Position numbers and translations under genes: made by a program. Positions 12,339 through 24,059 of a stretch of DNA of 64,000 nucleotides are shown here, piece by piece (within the stretch, counting starts at the first letter, position 1; every line of letters starts with the position of its first letter). The stretch lies in NCBI RefSeq assembly GCF_024679245.1, contig NC_090195.1, forward strand, positions 8,691,493-8,755,492, in the 5' to 3' direction. The notes under the pieces were generated by a model. That model was not told where the DNA came from. It was given only the letters and a program-made list of their open reading frames with translations, and made no database searches. This DNA is from Pseudorasbora parva. Taxonomy: Eukaryota > Chordata > Actinopteri > Cypriniformes > Gobionidae.

Positions 12339-12899
12339 AGGGATAGTTCATCCAAAAATGTAAATTATTTCATTAATTACTTATAAGCTCATGTTTTTTC
12401 GACACCCGTAAGACCTCCGTTCATCTTCGGAACTCAAATGAAGATATTTTTGTTGAAATCCGATGGCTCAGAAAGGCCTTCATTGACACCAATGTCATTT
12501 CCTCTCTCAAGACCCATAAAGGCACTAAAGACGGCGTTACAAAGTCCATCTCTCTACAGTGGCTCTACAATAACTTTATGAAGCAACGAGAATAGTTTTT
12601 GTGCACAAAAAAAAACCTAAATAAGGACTTATATAGTGATGGCCGATTTCAAAACAAAGATTCAAATCGTTAGTGTATCGGATCAACGGTTTGGATCACG
12701 GTTTGGCTATAAATTTGGATCGAAAGTCACGTGCTTTTAGCAGTTTGACAGTTTGATATGCGATCCTGATCATGAATCGATAAGCTGATTCATAACGGTT
12801 CCAAGCTTTGTTTTGAAATCGGACCATCACTATAGAAGTTGTTATTTCTGGGGGGTTTTGCGCACAAAAACTATTCTCGTTGCTTCATAAAATTATTGT
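12339..12899. mobile_element. Long-inverted-repeat TTAA element, truncated on the right
   Basis: Begins after TTAA (12335-12338) with AGGGATAGTTCATCC, the same start as other TTAA elements here. The left arm around 12575-12665 (cttcatgaa.. gcaacgagaatagtttttgtgc ... gatggccgatttcaaaacaaag) is matched in reverse by 12800-12897. The outer part of the right arm, which should mirror 12339-12570, is missing, so the element is truncated. It is closely similar in design to 41894-42621. Confidence 0.65.
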
Positions 12900-15900
<3,001 letters not shown>

Positions 15901-15904
15901 TTTG

Positions 15905-16475
15905 GTTTGTAGAACATTATTGTAATGTTCCCCTAACGTTATCCTCTAACATTCGCCATTTCGCCTAATGTTATATTCTAATGTTCCCCTAACATTATCC
16001 TCTAACATTCGCCATTTCGCCTAATGTTATATTCTAATGTTCCCCTAATGTTATTCTGTCTCCCTAAAGTTATATTCAAATGTTCGCCTAATGTTATCCT
16101 CAAACATTCCTCTAACGTTATAATCAAACATTCACCTAATGTTATATTATATCTAATGTTTTCTCTAACGTTTAAATTATAACGTTCCCTTAACGTTATC
16201 CTTTAACATTATATTCTAATGTTCCCCTAATGTTATATTCTAACATTCCCCAATGTTACATTCAAATGTTCCCCTAATGTTATCCTCTAACATTCCTCTA
16301 ATGATATAATCTAACATGTCCCTAACGTTAAATTATAACGTTATCCTCTAACGTTTCCCTAACGTTAAATTATAACGTACCCTTAACGTTATCCTTTAAC
16401 ATTTCTCTAACATTACATTCTAACATTCCTCAATGTTACATTCAAATGCTCCCCTAATGTTATCCTCTAATAGGA
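15905..16475. repeat. Degenerate tandem array built on AACGTTA / TAATGTTC words
   Basis: More than twenty alternating copies of short words such as CCCCTAATGTTAT, TTCTAATGTTCCC, CCTCTAACATTC and CCCTAACGTTA. The effective period is irregular (about 24-35 bp) because copies are diverged and CpG positions (AACGTT versus AATGTT/AACATT) vary. There is no coding content. Confidence 0.8.
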
Positions 16476-18416
16476 TAATCTTGTAGTAAAGTGATATAAA
16501 AATACAAAAAGAAAAGAAAATGCTTGACAATTTGGATTAAACATTACATTAAAGGAACTGCAGGGGGTTTGTGAGTTGATGAAAAAGGAAATAATGAATT
16601 CAACTAAATTAAAAAATAAACTGAATATCGAAATAAAACACATAACGGTTTTTTTTAATGTGTATTCCTCTGACTTCCACAAAACTGGAAGACCTTCTGG
16701 GCTGTTTTAGAAAGGACGATTTAAAAGATGAAGAAGAATTAGTGAGAATCAATAAATTATGAACAATTTACTGCCATTTTGTGCATATTAACCAATCATG
16801 TAATCATTAAAAATCTAACCGTAGACTAATTAAAGTATTTTAAAACGCAGTATAATCTGATTAGAGGTACAGCCTATAATTTTTGGAATCTGATTATGTA
16901 ATGTGTTACCCAGCTGACTTCAAACGGAAGTAAACCAACCGTTTGCCTGTTGCTGTGGACGGACACAAATCTCCAGCTGTGATTTTACAGTACAGTAATG
17001 TAATCCCAACAGTACCTGCGGCTTCAACAGCTGTAGATATGAGGCTATATAGTCAATTAGGAGAGTGAGGTCTTATGATGGGTCGGGTCAAAAGCAGCAG
17101 TTAGTGATAGTGCGTATAGCCGCGCGGTTCCAAAGACACTGTTGTGCTGCTACAGCTGGAAGCAGCCGCAGCCTTTGAGGAGACCGTGCATTAACTTGTC
17201 AGGAGATCTGACAATCGTACAATGGCATCGTACCAGCTGCCAGCGAGCACTCCGCCGCTCCTCGCACGCGCGCAAATCTAATTTCCATTACAATTAAAAC
17301 CCTCGCCAAAGGATTGAGGATGATGTTTGCGCTGCAGGGGTCTAATACGGCCTCTCTCACAGTTTGATAATGTGGTGATCCAGGTGGCTTCATACAGCCC
17401 CCACCTCTCCACCAAACCGAACACAGGAAACACACAAGCACACCGCGGGGCTTAGGTGGTTCTACAGCCAAACGCTTTCACTTTCCCAGAAGGTGTGTCT
17501 GTGTTTGTGTTCTCCCAGAGGTTGTGTGTTCATTGCATTCATTAAAAAGCTTTTTACAGCGTATGAGCTTGAAGGACCGACACGGTTTAGTTATCTCACC
17601 TCTGTGTATCACATAGATCTTGCTCTGAATATTACTCCTGTCCATCATATTCAGTCAAAGCATTCAGCCTGGGATTCTGTGAAGGAGGCTAAACCTCCAG
17701 ACATTTTTAATGATTTAACCAAGTTGGATGCATTTTAAACTTTAAACTTGGTGGTTCTTAGAACAATATTTCTTTAAACCAATCAGACTTTAGCTTTAGG
17801 GGCTGGAAGAACATACCTAGTATCAACCAATCAGATTTAAGCATTAGGTTTGCAGTAGGGATGCACAGATAAGAACATTTTAATTCATATTTTTAGGTTA
17901 TGACGATTAACTGAAAAATGGTTGTTATTAAAAATCTATAGCCTATCTGCTAAATCTATGCTATAAAAAACACTAAAAACTAAAATCAAACTTTAATTAA
18001 AAAAAGTATGAAAAGTATATATTAATTTTGAGATTTGCAAAAGATTACATTTAACAATTACATTTACATTTAAGTAAGGTTTAGATGATGACAAATAAAA
18101 GTAAAAAAAAAACGCATGCACGAAAAATATAAAATATGAAGTGATAACGGGAATACATATTGGTGCTCTAATATTGATACTGATATATCATGTTAAAATT
18201 CCAATAATTATTTTCATGTTCTGAAACATCACCAATGACTAGATGATAAATGGTTAATAATAAAAATATGGATTTTGTCTAAAGAATCACTAAAAAGCAT
18301 TTTACATGTAACAAGTGAATTTTTAGCGTTATACAAAAAAAAAAAAAAAATGAAAGTGAATAGGCACCACAACTCATTTTTTTTTTTTTTTTGAGATTTA
18401 TTAAAGGTTACATTTA
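16476..18416. other. Intergenic; GC-rich unique block 17000-17720
   Basis: 16920-17480 has raised GC, several CpGs and no repeat character. It could be a conserved non-coding or regulatory block. The open frames at 17199-17471 (-) and 17493-17738 (+) have no domain. 17860-18400 is AT-rich with A runs and resembles a decayed hAT-like repeat (starts 'agggatgcacagat'). No gene is called. Confidence 0.35.
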
Positions 18417-19514
18417 ACGGGTTCATTCACCCAAAAATGAAAATTGGCCCATGATTTATTCAACCATTAAGGGATAGTTCACTTTAAAATGAAAATTCTG
18501 TCATCCTTTACTCACCCTCCAGTTGTTTCAAACCTGTATGAATTTCTTTCTTCAGCTGAACACAAGGGAAGATTTTTTGAAGAATGTCAGTAACCAAACA
18601 GTTAACTGGAGCCATTGACTTCCATAGTATTTTTTTTTCCCTACTATGGAAGTCAATGGCTCCAGTTAACTGTTTTTAAACCATTTTTAAGTGAACTATC
18701 CCTTTAAGTCATCCTATAGGTGTATATGACTTTCTTCTTTCAGACACATACAATTAGAGTGCAGTGACTTGTTAAGTCATTTTTTAAGTCCATAAAAGTG
18801 CATCTATCCAACATATGGCTCCACATGGCTCCAGGGTTAATAAAAGCCTTATGAAGCGAAGTGGCGAGTTTGTGTAAGAAATATATCCATATTTAAACTT
18901 TATAGACTAAAATAACTAACTTCCAGCGATCGGCGGTACGCAAGTCGACTTGCACTAAAAGAGTAACCCCTGATGTGATGTATAGGAGCATCGCGAGCTT
19001 TGACGGCTCTCCCAAATAGTGCTGGGCAGCAAACTCAAGCCCCTCGTCTGTAATCCTCTGCCATTTCTCTTTAAAAACGCTCGTTTTAGACTCTGATTCA
19101 TGACCAGTGTTTTGCTCTGTCCTCTGCACTTCTGCATTCGTCAATGCGTCAAGGGTTACTCTTTAACCATAAGTCGACTTGCGTACCGCTGACCACCTGA
19201 AAGCTAGTTATTTTAGTCTATAAAGTTTTAAATATGGATATTTTTCTTACACAAATGCACCACTTCGTTTCAGAAGGTCTTTATTAACCCCCGGAGCCAT
19301 TTGGAGCAGTTATATGATGGATAGATGCACTTTTATGGACTTCAAAAATAACCCAACGAGTCACTGCCATTATGCTTGGATTAGCCAGGACTTTTTTATT
19401 ATAACTTTTTTTTTTTGCGGCTGAAAGAAGAATGTCATATAAACCTATAGGATGACTTGAGGGTGGGTAAATCATGGGCTATTTTACATTTTTAGGTGAA
19501 CTACTAACGGTGTT
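18417..19514. mobile_element. Long inverted-repeat element, interrupted
   Basis: The left arm (gttcattcacccaaaaatgaaaa ... aagtcatcctataggtgtatatgac ... cataaaagtgcatctatcca ... tagtctataaagtt read inward) is mirrored by the right arm ending tttaggtgaactactaacgg at 19508. The unpaired centre (about 18950-19160) begins and ends with GTACGC.AGTCGACTTG motifs in opposite orientation. It is non-coding and resembles a large palindromic DNA element. A second palindromic element is inserted in the left arm. Confidence 0.7.
18471..18703. mobile_element. TTAA-flanked palindromic element nested in the long inverted repeat
   Basis: TTAA at 18467-18470 and 18704-18707 flanks GGGATAGTTCACTTT ... AAGTGAACTATCCCT. 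The centre is a strong hairpin: about 33 bp at 18596-18629 pair with 18641-18674 around a T/C-rich loop. It interrupts the left arm of 18417-19514, since the continuous sequence is seen in the right arm. Confidence 0.8.
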
Positions 19515-19943
19515 ATTAAATTATTAGGGTTTTTAAAGACAAACTAAGAGACTTTATGTTGTTTAATAGTGTTTAATGTTTAATTATGTTGGAATAATTA
19601 GAATCATTCAAATTATACTGGGTTACCATAGTGGAGAAGAGCGGAGCGATTTATACTGTGGACTTAGACAGCTCATGTCATTAAAGAGAATTTCATACAT
19701 AGCACCTGACATGTTCATTATGTGCTATTGCTGGCTAACAGAATGAAAGTTAGCTTGTGCAGTCTCATAAATCAGTCAAGTGATCACTAAAATATACTAA
19801 AAACAAAATAAGCATGTGATTTGATTAAAGAGTCAGGGTCTCAAGCCCCCCTGTGCACACCACGTTGTTAGGAAGCCATGTTAAAATCATTTTGAGACTA
19901 CTCAATTGATTAAATCATCCAATACACCTTTTTTTTCAGTGTA
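19515..19943. other. Spacer, no gene recognised
   Basis: AT-rich unique sequence. No gene or repeat structure could be assigned. Confidence 0.4.
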
Positions 19944-20328
19944 CACTGTAAAAAATTATTTAGAAATAAAGTTACCTTGTTGCCTTAAAATTTTTAGTTC
20001 ATTGAAATTAAAATTTTGAGTTAATAAAATGACCATTTTTTGAGATTCGACAACATTTATTAAAATATTATTAAAAGATTTTGTAAGCATATTGGGTAAA
20101 TTGTGTGTTTTATTGATGAAACATGCCAAATAGTGCTATTTTCATGATTTATCAAAGTTTTTATGTGGTTCAGAGATAATAACATTTTGAGTTTCTATTT
20201 ATTAAACAAATTTCCTTCATTGTATCAACTCAAATTTGTTATTTCAATAAACTCAAAATTTTAAGGCAACCAGGTTACTTACTTTTTTAAGTTAAACCAA
20301 CAACAAAAAAACTTCTTTTTTTACAGTG
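19944..20328. mobile_element. Miniature TIR element with TA target duplication
   Basis: Left end CACTGTAAAAAATT and right end TTTTTTTACAGTG are terminal inverted repeats flanked by TA on both sides (19942-19943 and 20329-20330). The 385-bp non-coding interior contains matching inner words (aaaattttgagtt; aactcaaaattttaa). This is consistent with a Tc1/mariner-type miniature element. Confidence 0.75.
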
Positions 20329-20864
20329 TAGTTTACAAAAAAACAGTTAAATATGGAACCATTCTGAACTCACTTTTTAAGAACTATTCATGCCAAAAAG
20401 GTTCTAAATGAGGAGAAATGTTTTAAAAGATTTAATTATGTTGGTAAAACTTTAGGGTCTAGCTGCTTTTATCAAGCAAATAAGTACTCATAAAGTATCA
20501 AAGGTCCCGTTCTTCGCGTGTTTTCGAAGCTTTGATTATGTTTACAGTGTGCAATATAACATGTGTTCATGTTTCGTGTGTAAAAAAAACAGTATTTTTC
20601 ACACAATTTACTTATCTGTACAGCACTGTTCTCTCTGTCCTAAAAACGGCCTGATGATTTCCTTGTTCTATGAAGTCCCTCCTTCAGAAATACGTAACGA
20701 GTGTTGATTGGGCCAGCGCTTCCCGTGTTGTGATTGGACAGCAGCTTAGAGCACTTTGCCCGGAAAGGTCCCGCCTCTTACCATAACGGGGAGATGCGCG
20801 CTCACGTGGGAGAGCAACAAGACCACGCCCCCTTTTTTGCGTGTTCTTGTGGGCGGAGGGTTAG

Positions 20865-21231
20865 TGTCACATGCCTGTCCTGTTTTGTGTGCACATGTGG
20901 GTTTTGTCATGTCTCCGGTCTACTGTCAACCCCGCCCTTCTTGTTATCTGATTATTGGTTAATTTGCCCCACCTGTTCCCTCTTGATTTCTTCCCCTTAT
21001 AAGCTCCTTGTGTTTGTCAGTCTGTGTTGGATCCTTGTGTAATGTCTGCGTCTTCCGTCCTCCGTCCTCCCCGTGATTCTGTTGGTTTGTTTAAGTTTAT
21101 ATGTTATTATTCTATTATGTGTTTTTCCCCCTCGTGGGTTTTGTTTTGAGTTTGTTTTATTTGTTATAAATAAATATATTATTTTCTGCACTTGAGTCCT
21201 CGCACCATTTTCCCTTGTCTGTGACGTGACA
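20865..21231 (+). repeat. 5' LTR
   Basis: 367 bp, TG...CA ended. It contains a TATA-like CTTATAAG (20997-21003), a predicted transcript start about 28 bp downstream, and an AATAAA polyadenylation signal near 21171-21176. These match the U3-R-U5 order of an LTR. Confidence 0.9.
20998..21003 (+). promoter_or_regulatory. LTR TATA box
   Basis: TATAAG preceded by a C-rich stretch. Transcription would be expected to start 25-32 bp downstream, at or next to GTTGGATCCTT (21026-21036), which is the segment complementary to the primer-binding region. Confidence 0.55.
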
Positions 21232-21232
21232 G

Positions 21233-21243
21233 AAGGATCCAAC
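21233..21243 (+). promoter_or_regulatory. Putative self-priming primer-binding site
   Basis: AAGGATCCAAC starts one base after the 5' LTR and is the exact reverse complement of GTTGGATCCTT at 21026-21036, the predicted 5' end of the element RNA. No tRNA-type site beginning TGG is present here. Tf1 and vertebrate sushi-type retrotransposons are known to prime reverse transcription by folding the RNA 5' end onto such a site. The 11-bp match contains a GGATCC palindrome, which reduces its specificity somewhat. Confidence 0.6.
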
Positions 21244-21249
21244 CCTACT

Positions 21250-23307
21250 ATGAGGACTCAGCAGAGAAGTTCTCCCTCGGTGCCAGTTCCGGGGGTCCCG
21301 AGTCCGGGAATCCCGAGTCCAGACATGGCCTGGAGGGCCGTAATGGGAGGGTTTGTGGTGGCAGTCCTGCATGCTTGGAAAAGGCACAGGGTGTCATCCA
21401 CCACTCCGGTGGTCCCAGTTCCGGTGGATCGTGCGCCGGTGGTCCCTGTGCCGGTGGATCATGTTCCGGTGGTCCCTGTGCCGGTGGATCGTGCTCCGGT
21501 GGTCCCTGTGCCGGTGGATCGTGCTCCGGTGGTCCCTGTGCCGGTGGATCGTGTTCCGGTGGTCCCTGTGCCGGTGGATCGTGTTCCGGTGGTCCCTGTG
21601 CCGGTGGATCGTGTTCCGGTGGTCCCTGTGCCGGTGGATCGTGTTCCGGTGGTCCCTGTGCCGGTGGATCGTGTTCCGGTGGTCCCTGTGCCGGTGGATC
21701 GTGTTCCGGTGGTCCCTGTGCCGGTGGATCGTGTTCCGGTGGTCCCTGTGCCGGTGGACTCCGTTCCGGTGGTCCCGAGTCCGGAAACGGCCTGGAGGGC
21801 TGTGATGGGATGCTTTGTGGTGGCAGTCCTGCATGCGTGGAAGGAGCACAGGGCTTTATCCGAAGCCCCGGAGGCAGTTCCGGTGGTCCCAGTTCCGGTG
21901 GATCGTGTGCCGGTGGTCTCAGTTCCGGTGGATCGTGTTCCGGTGGTCCCTGTGCCGGTGGATCGTGTTCCGGTGGTCCCAGTTCCGGCAGATCATGTTC
22001 CGGTGGTCCCAATGCCAGCAGATCGTATTCCGGTGGTCCCAGTGCCGGTGGATACTGCTGGACTGGAGAAGTTTCCCCAACGCCCTCCCTGCGCCCCTGA
22101 GGCGCCCTGCTCTCCCTGCGCCCCTGAGGCGCCCTGCTCTCCCTGCGCCCCTGAGCAGTCCTGCTCTCCGTGCGCCGCTGAGGCGTCCTGCTCTCCGTGC
22201 GCCGCTGAGGCGTCCTGCTCTCCGTGCGCCGCTGAGGCGTCCTGCTCTCCGTGCGCCGCTGAGGCGTCCTGCTCTCCGTGCGCCGCTGAGGCGTCCTGCT
22301 CTCCGTGCGCCGCTGAGGCGTCCTGCTCTCCGTTCGCCGCTGAGGCGTCCTGCTCTCCGTTCGCCGCTGAGGCGTCCTGCTCTCCGTTCGCCGCTGAGGC
22401 GTCCTGCTCTCCGTTCGCCGCTGAGGCGTCCTGCTCTCCGTGCGCCGCTGAGGCGTCCTGCTCTCCGTGCGCCGCTGAGGCGTCCTGCTCTCCGTGCGCC
22501 GCTGAGGCGTCCTGCTCTCCGTGCGCCGCTGAGGCGTCCTGCTCTCCGTGCGCCGCTGAGGCGTCCTGCTCTCCGTGCGCCGCTGAGGCGTCCTGCTCTC
22601 CGTGCGCCGCTGAGGCGTCCTGCTCTCCGTGCGCCGCTGAGGCGTCCTGCTCTCCGTGCGCCGCTGAGGCGTCCTGCTCTCCGTGCGCCGCTGAGGCGTC
22701 CTGCTCTCCGTGCGCCGCTGAGGCGTCCTGCTCTCCGTGCGCCGCTGAGGCGTCCTGCTCTCCGTGCGCCGCTGAGGCGTCCTGCTCTCCGTGCGCCGCT
22801 GAGGCGTCCTGCTCTCCGTGCGCCGCTGAGGCGTCCTGCTCTCCGTGCGACTCTGAGGCGTCCTGCTCTCACCGCACCTCCCTGGCGCTCACTGCACTGA
22901 CCGCACCACCCAGGAGTCCTGCTCTCACCGCGCCTCCCTGGCGCCCTGCTCTACCCATGCCGCCCTGGCCGCCTGAACTCGGTGGGCCTCCCGACTTCGG
23001 CGGGCTGCCCTGGTCATTCGAACTTTGTGTGCCACCATGGCCTCCTGAACTTTTTGTTTTCCTTGTCCCTCCCTTGTTTGCCCCTCCCTTGTCTGTTCCT
23101 TCCTTGTCTGTTTCCCCTGTCCCTCCCGTCCCACCCTGGTCTGTCCCTCCCGTCCCTCCCGTCCCGCCCTGGTCAGTCCCTCCCGTCCCGCCCTGGTCAG
23201 TCCCTCCCGTCCCGCCCTGGTCAGCCCCTCCCGTCCCGCCCTGGTCTGTTTCTCCCATCCCTGTCCCTAGTGGAGCGTCTGGTAGCCGCTCCTTAAGGAG
23301 GGGGTAA
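21250..23307 (+). CDS. 685-codon repeat-protein ORF filling the LTR element
   Basis: An ATG 18 bp after the 5' LTR opens a frame that runs without interruption to a TAA whose last base abuts the 3' LTR. No enzyme domain is recognisable. Order of parts: a Ser/Pro-rich start; a 17-residue segment AWRAVMGGFVVAVLHAW (about residues 27-43); twelve 10-residue units of VVPVPVDRVP type; a second copy of the AWRAVMG segment (about 181-197); about six more 10-residue units; then 29 nine-residue units of CAAEASCSP type; and a Pro/Trp/Val-rich tail (VPPVPPWS repeats). No signal peptide is clear. The AWRAVMG segment is hydrophobic and could be membrane-associated or a gag relic. The 30- and 27-base units contain no stops in any frame, so open length alone is weak evidence. 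The exact fit between the LTRs is the stronger argument. Function unknown. Confidence 0.55.
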   Translation: MRTQQRSSPSVPVPGVPSPGIPSPDMAWRAVMGGFVVAVLHAWKRHRVSSTTPVVPVPVDRAPVVPVPVDHVPVVPVPVDRAPVVPVPVDRAPVVPVPVDRVPVVPVPVDRVPVVPVPVDRVPVVPVPVDRVPVVPVPVDRVPVVPVPVDRVPVVPVPVDRVPVVPVPVDSVPVVPSPETAWRAVMGCFVVAVLHAWKEHRALSEAPEAVPVVPVPVDRVPVVSVPVDRVPVVPVPVDRVPVVPVPADHVPVVPMPADRIPVVPVPVDTAGLEKFPQRPPCAPEAPCSPCAPEAPCSPCAPEQSCSPCAAEASCSPCAAEASCSPCAAEASCSPCAAEASCSPCAAEASCSPCAAEASCSPFAAEASCSPFAAEASCSPFAAEASCSPFAAEASCSPCAAEASCSPCAAEASCSPCAAEASCSPCAAEASCSPCAAEASCSPCAAEASCSPCAAEASCSPCAAEASCSPCAAEASCSPCAAEASCSPCAAEASCSPCAAEASCSPCAAEASCSPCAAEASCSPCAAEASCSPCDSEASCSHRTSLALTALTAPPRSPALTAPPWRPALPMPPWPPELGGPPDFGGLPWSFELCVPPWPPELFVFLVPPLFAPPLSVPSLSVSPVPPVPPWSVPPVPPVPPWSVPPVPPWSVPPVPPWSAPPVPPWSVSPIPVPSGASGSRSLRRG
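21409..21768 (+). repeat. 30-bp tandem repeat, 12 units
   Basis: Twelve in-register 30-bp units (gtggtccctgtgccggtgga + tcgtgttccg) with a few point differences. They encode VVPVPVDRVP-type decapeptides in the element ORF. A shorter run of about six diverged units lies at 21886-22060. Confidence 0.95.
22090..22872 (+). repeat. 27-bp tandem repeat, about 29 units
   Basis: Twenty-five units tgcgccgctgaggcgtcctg+ctctccg at 22171-22845, four of them with a TTC instead of TGC first codon in a block (22333-22440). They are preceded by three diverged CAPE-type units and followed by one CDSE unit. They encode CAAEASCSP nonapeptides. Confidence 0.95.
23293..23307 (+). promoter_or_regulatory. Polypurine tract before the 3' LTR
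   Basis: TTAAGGAGGGGGTAA ends directly at the 3' LTR start (23308), the normal place for plus-strand priming. The ORF stop codon TAA is its last three bases, so coding sequence and priming site overlap. Confidence 0.7.
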
Positions 23308-23674
23308 TGTCACATGCCTGTCCTGTTTTGTGTGCACATGTGGGTTTTGTCATGTCTCCGGTCTACTGTCAACCCCGCCCTTCTTGTTATCTGATTATTG
23401 GTTAATTTGCCCCACCTGTTCCCTCTTGATTTCTTCCCCTTATAAGCTCCTTGTGTTTGTCAGTCTGTGTTGGATCCTTGTGTAATGTCTGCGTCTTCCG
23501 TCCTCCGTCCTCCCCGTGATTCTGTTGGTTTGTTTAAGTTTATATGTTATTATTCTATTATGTGTTTTTCCCCCTCGTGGGTTTTGTTTTGAGTTTGTTT
23601 TATTTGTTATAAATAAATATATTATTTTCTGCACTTGAGTCCTCGCACCATTTTCCCTTGTCTGTGACGTGACA
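23308..23674 (+). repeat. 3' LTR
   Basis: 367 bp, matching the 5' LTR base for base as far as I can read, then the GTTAG target duplication. Identity of the LTRs implies a recent insertion. Confidence 0.9.
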
Positions 23675-24059
23675 GTTAGTCAACAAACGGTTCTAGTGAC
23701 GGCATTACATCCCTGCACTTCCTGCTGTAGTCCAAACCGGCCGTTCGCTGTAGGCTTTGAAAGGGAACTTCTGGTAAACAAAATATCTCGCTTGGCATTG
23801 AACTTTGAGCTTTATAATTTTACAGGTATTATTTATGCTCCAACAGCAACATTACACACTAACTAAAGTTTGAAAGATGGAATCGCGAAGAACGGGACCT
23901 TTAATAAATTAATATTTATTATTCTGCATGATCTTATTCTATGACCTTTAATTCTACCCAACACCTGAACTTAACAACTACCCTACTTATTAATAAGCAG
24001 TAATTAGAAGTTTATTAAGTCATAGTTAATAGTGAATGTGTTCCCATATTAAGTACTAA

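Larger units (their letters stand above)
20865..23674 (+). mobile_element. Inner layer of nest: young non-autonomous LTR retroelement
   Basis: Two 367-bp direct repeats (20865-21231 and 23308-23674) start with TGTCAC and end with GTGACA. No difference between them was found by eye. A 5-bp target duplication GTTAG flanks the element (20860-20864, 23675-23679). The empty site is visible in the related copy at about 28928-28935. An internal region of 2076 bp carries a self-priming-type primer site, one ORF and a purine tract. No gag, protease, reverse transcriptase or integrase could be recognised, so mobility must have been supplied in trans. The LTR layout and self-priming signature suggest a Ty3/sushi-like parent (inference). 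Confidence 0.9.
20502..23900 (+). mobile_element. Middle layer of nest: TTAA-type (Kolobok-like) element, copy 1
   Basis: Ends are AGGTCCCGTTCTTCGCG and its inverted copy CGCGAAGAACGGGACCT. The right flank is TTAA (23901-23904) and the left flank is TCAA (20498-20501), one substitution from TTAA. The element's own sequence (20502-20864 and 23680-23900) is colinear with the uninterrupted 596-bp copy at 28551-29146. No transposase is present. A 2.8-kb LTR retroelement is inserted at its GTTAG site. Confidence 0.8.
20449..24059. mobile_element. Outer layer of nest: split TTTAGGGTCC-ended miniature element
   Basis: The left part (20449-20501, ctttagggtctagc ... ataagtactcataaag) and right part (23905-24059, ctgcatgatcttattct ... 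aagcagtaattagaagtttatt ... tactaaa) together match the reverse complement of the intact copy at 25416-25658. The intervening sequence is the TTAA element 20502-23900. Confidence 0.7.

Noticed and set aside
21248..22872. Large antisense and alternative-frame ORFs (254, 317, 361, 241 codons)
   Set aside because: They are shadows of 30- and 27-bp stop-free repeats. None has the ATG-to-LTR fit of the plus-strand frame at 21250.
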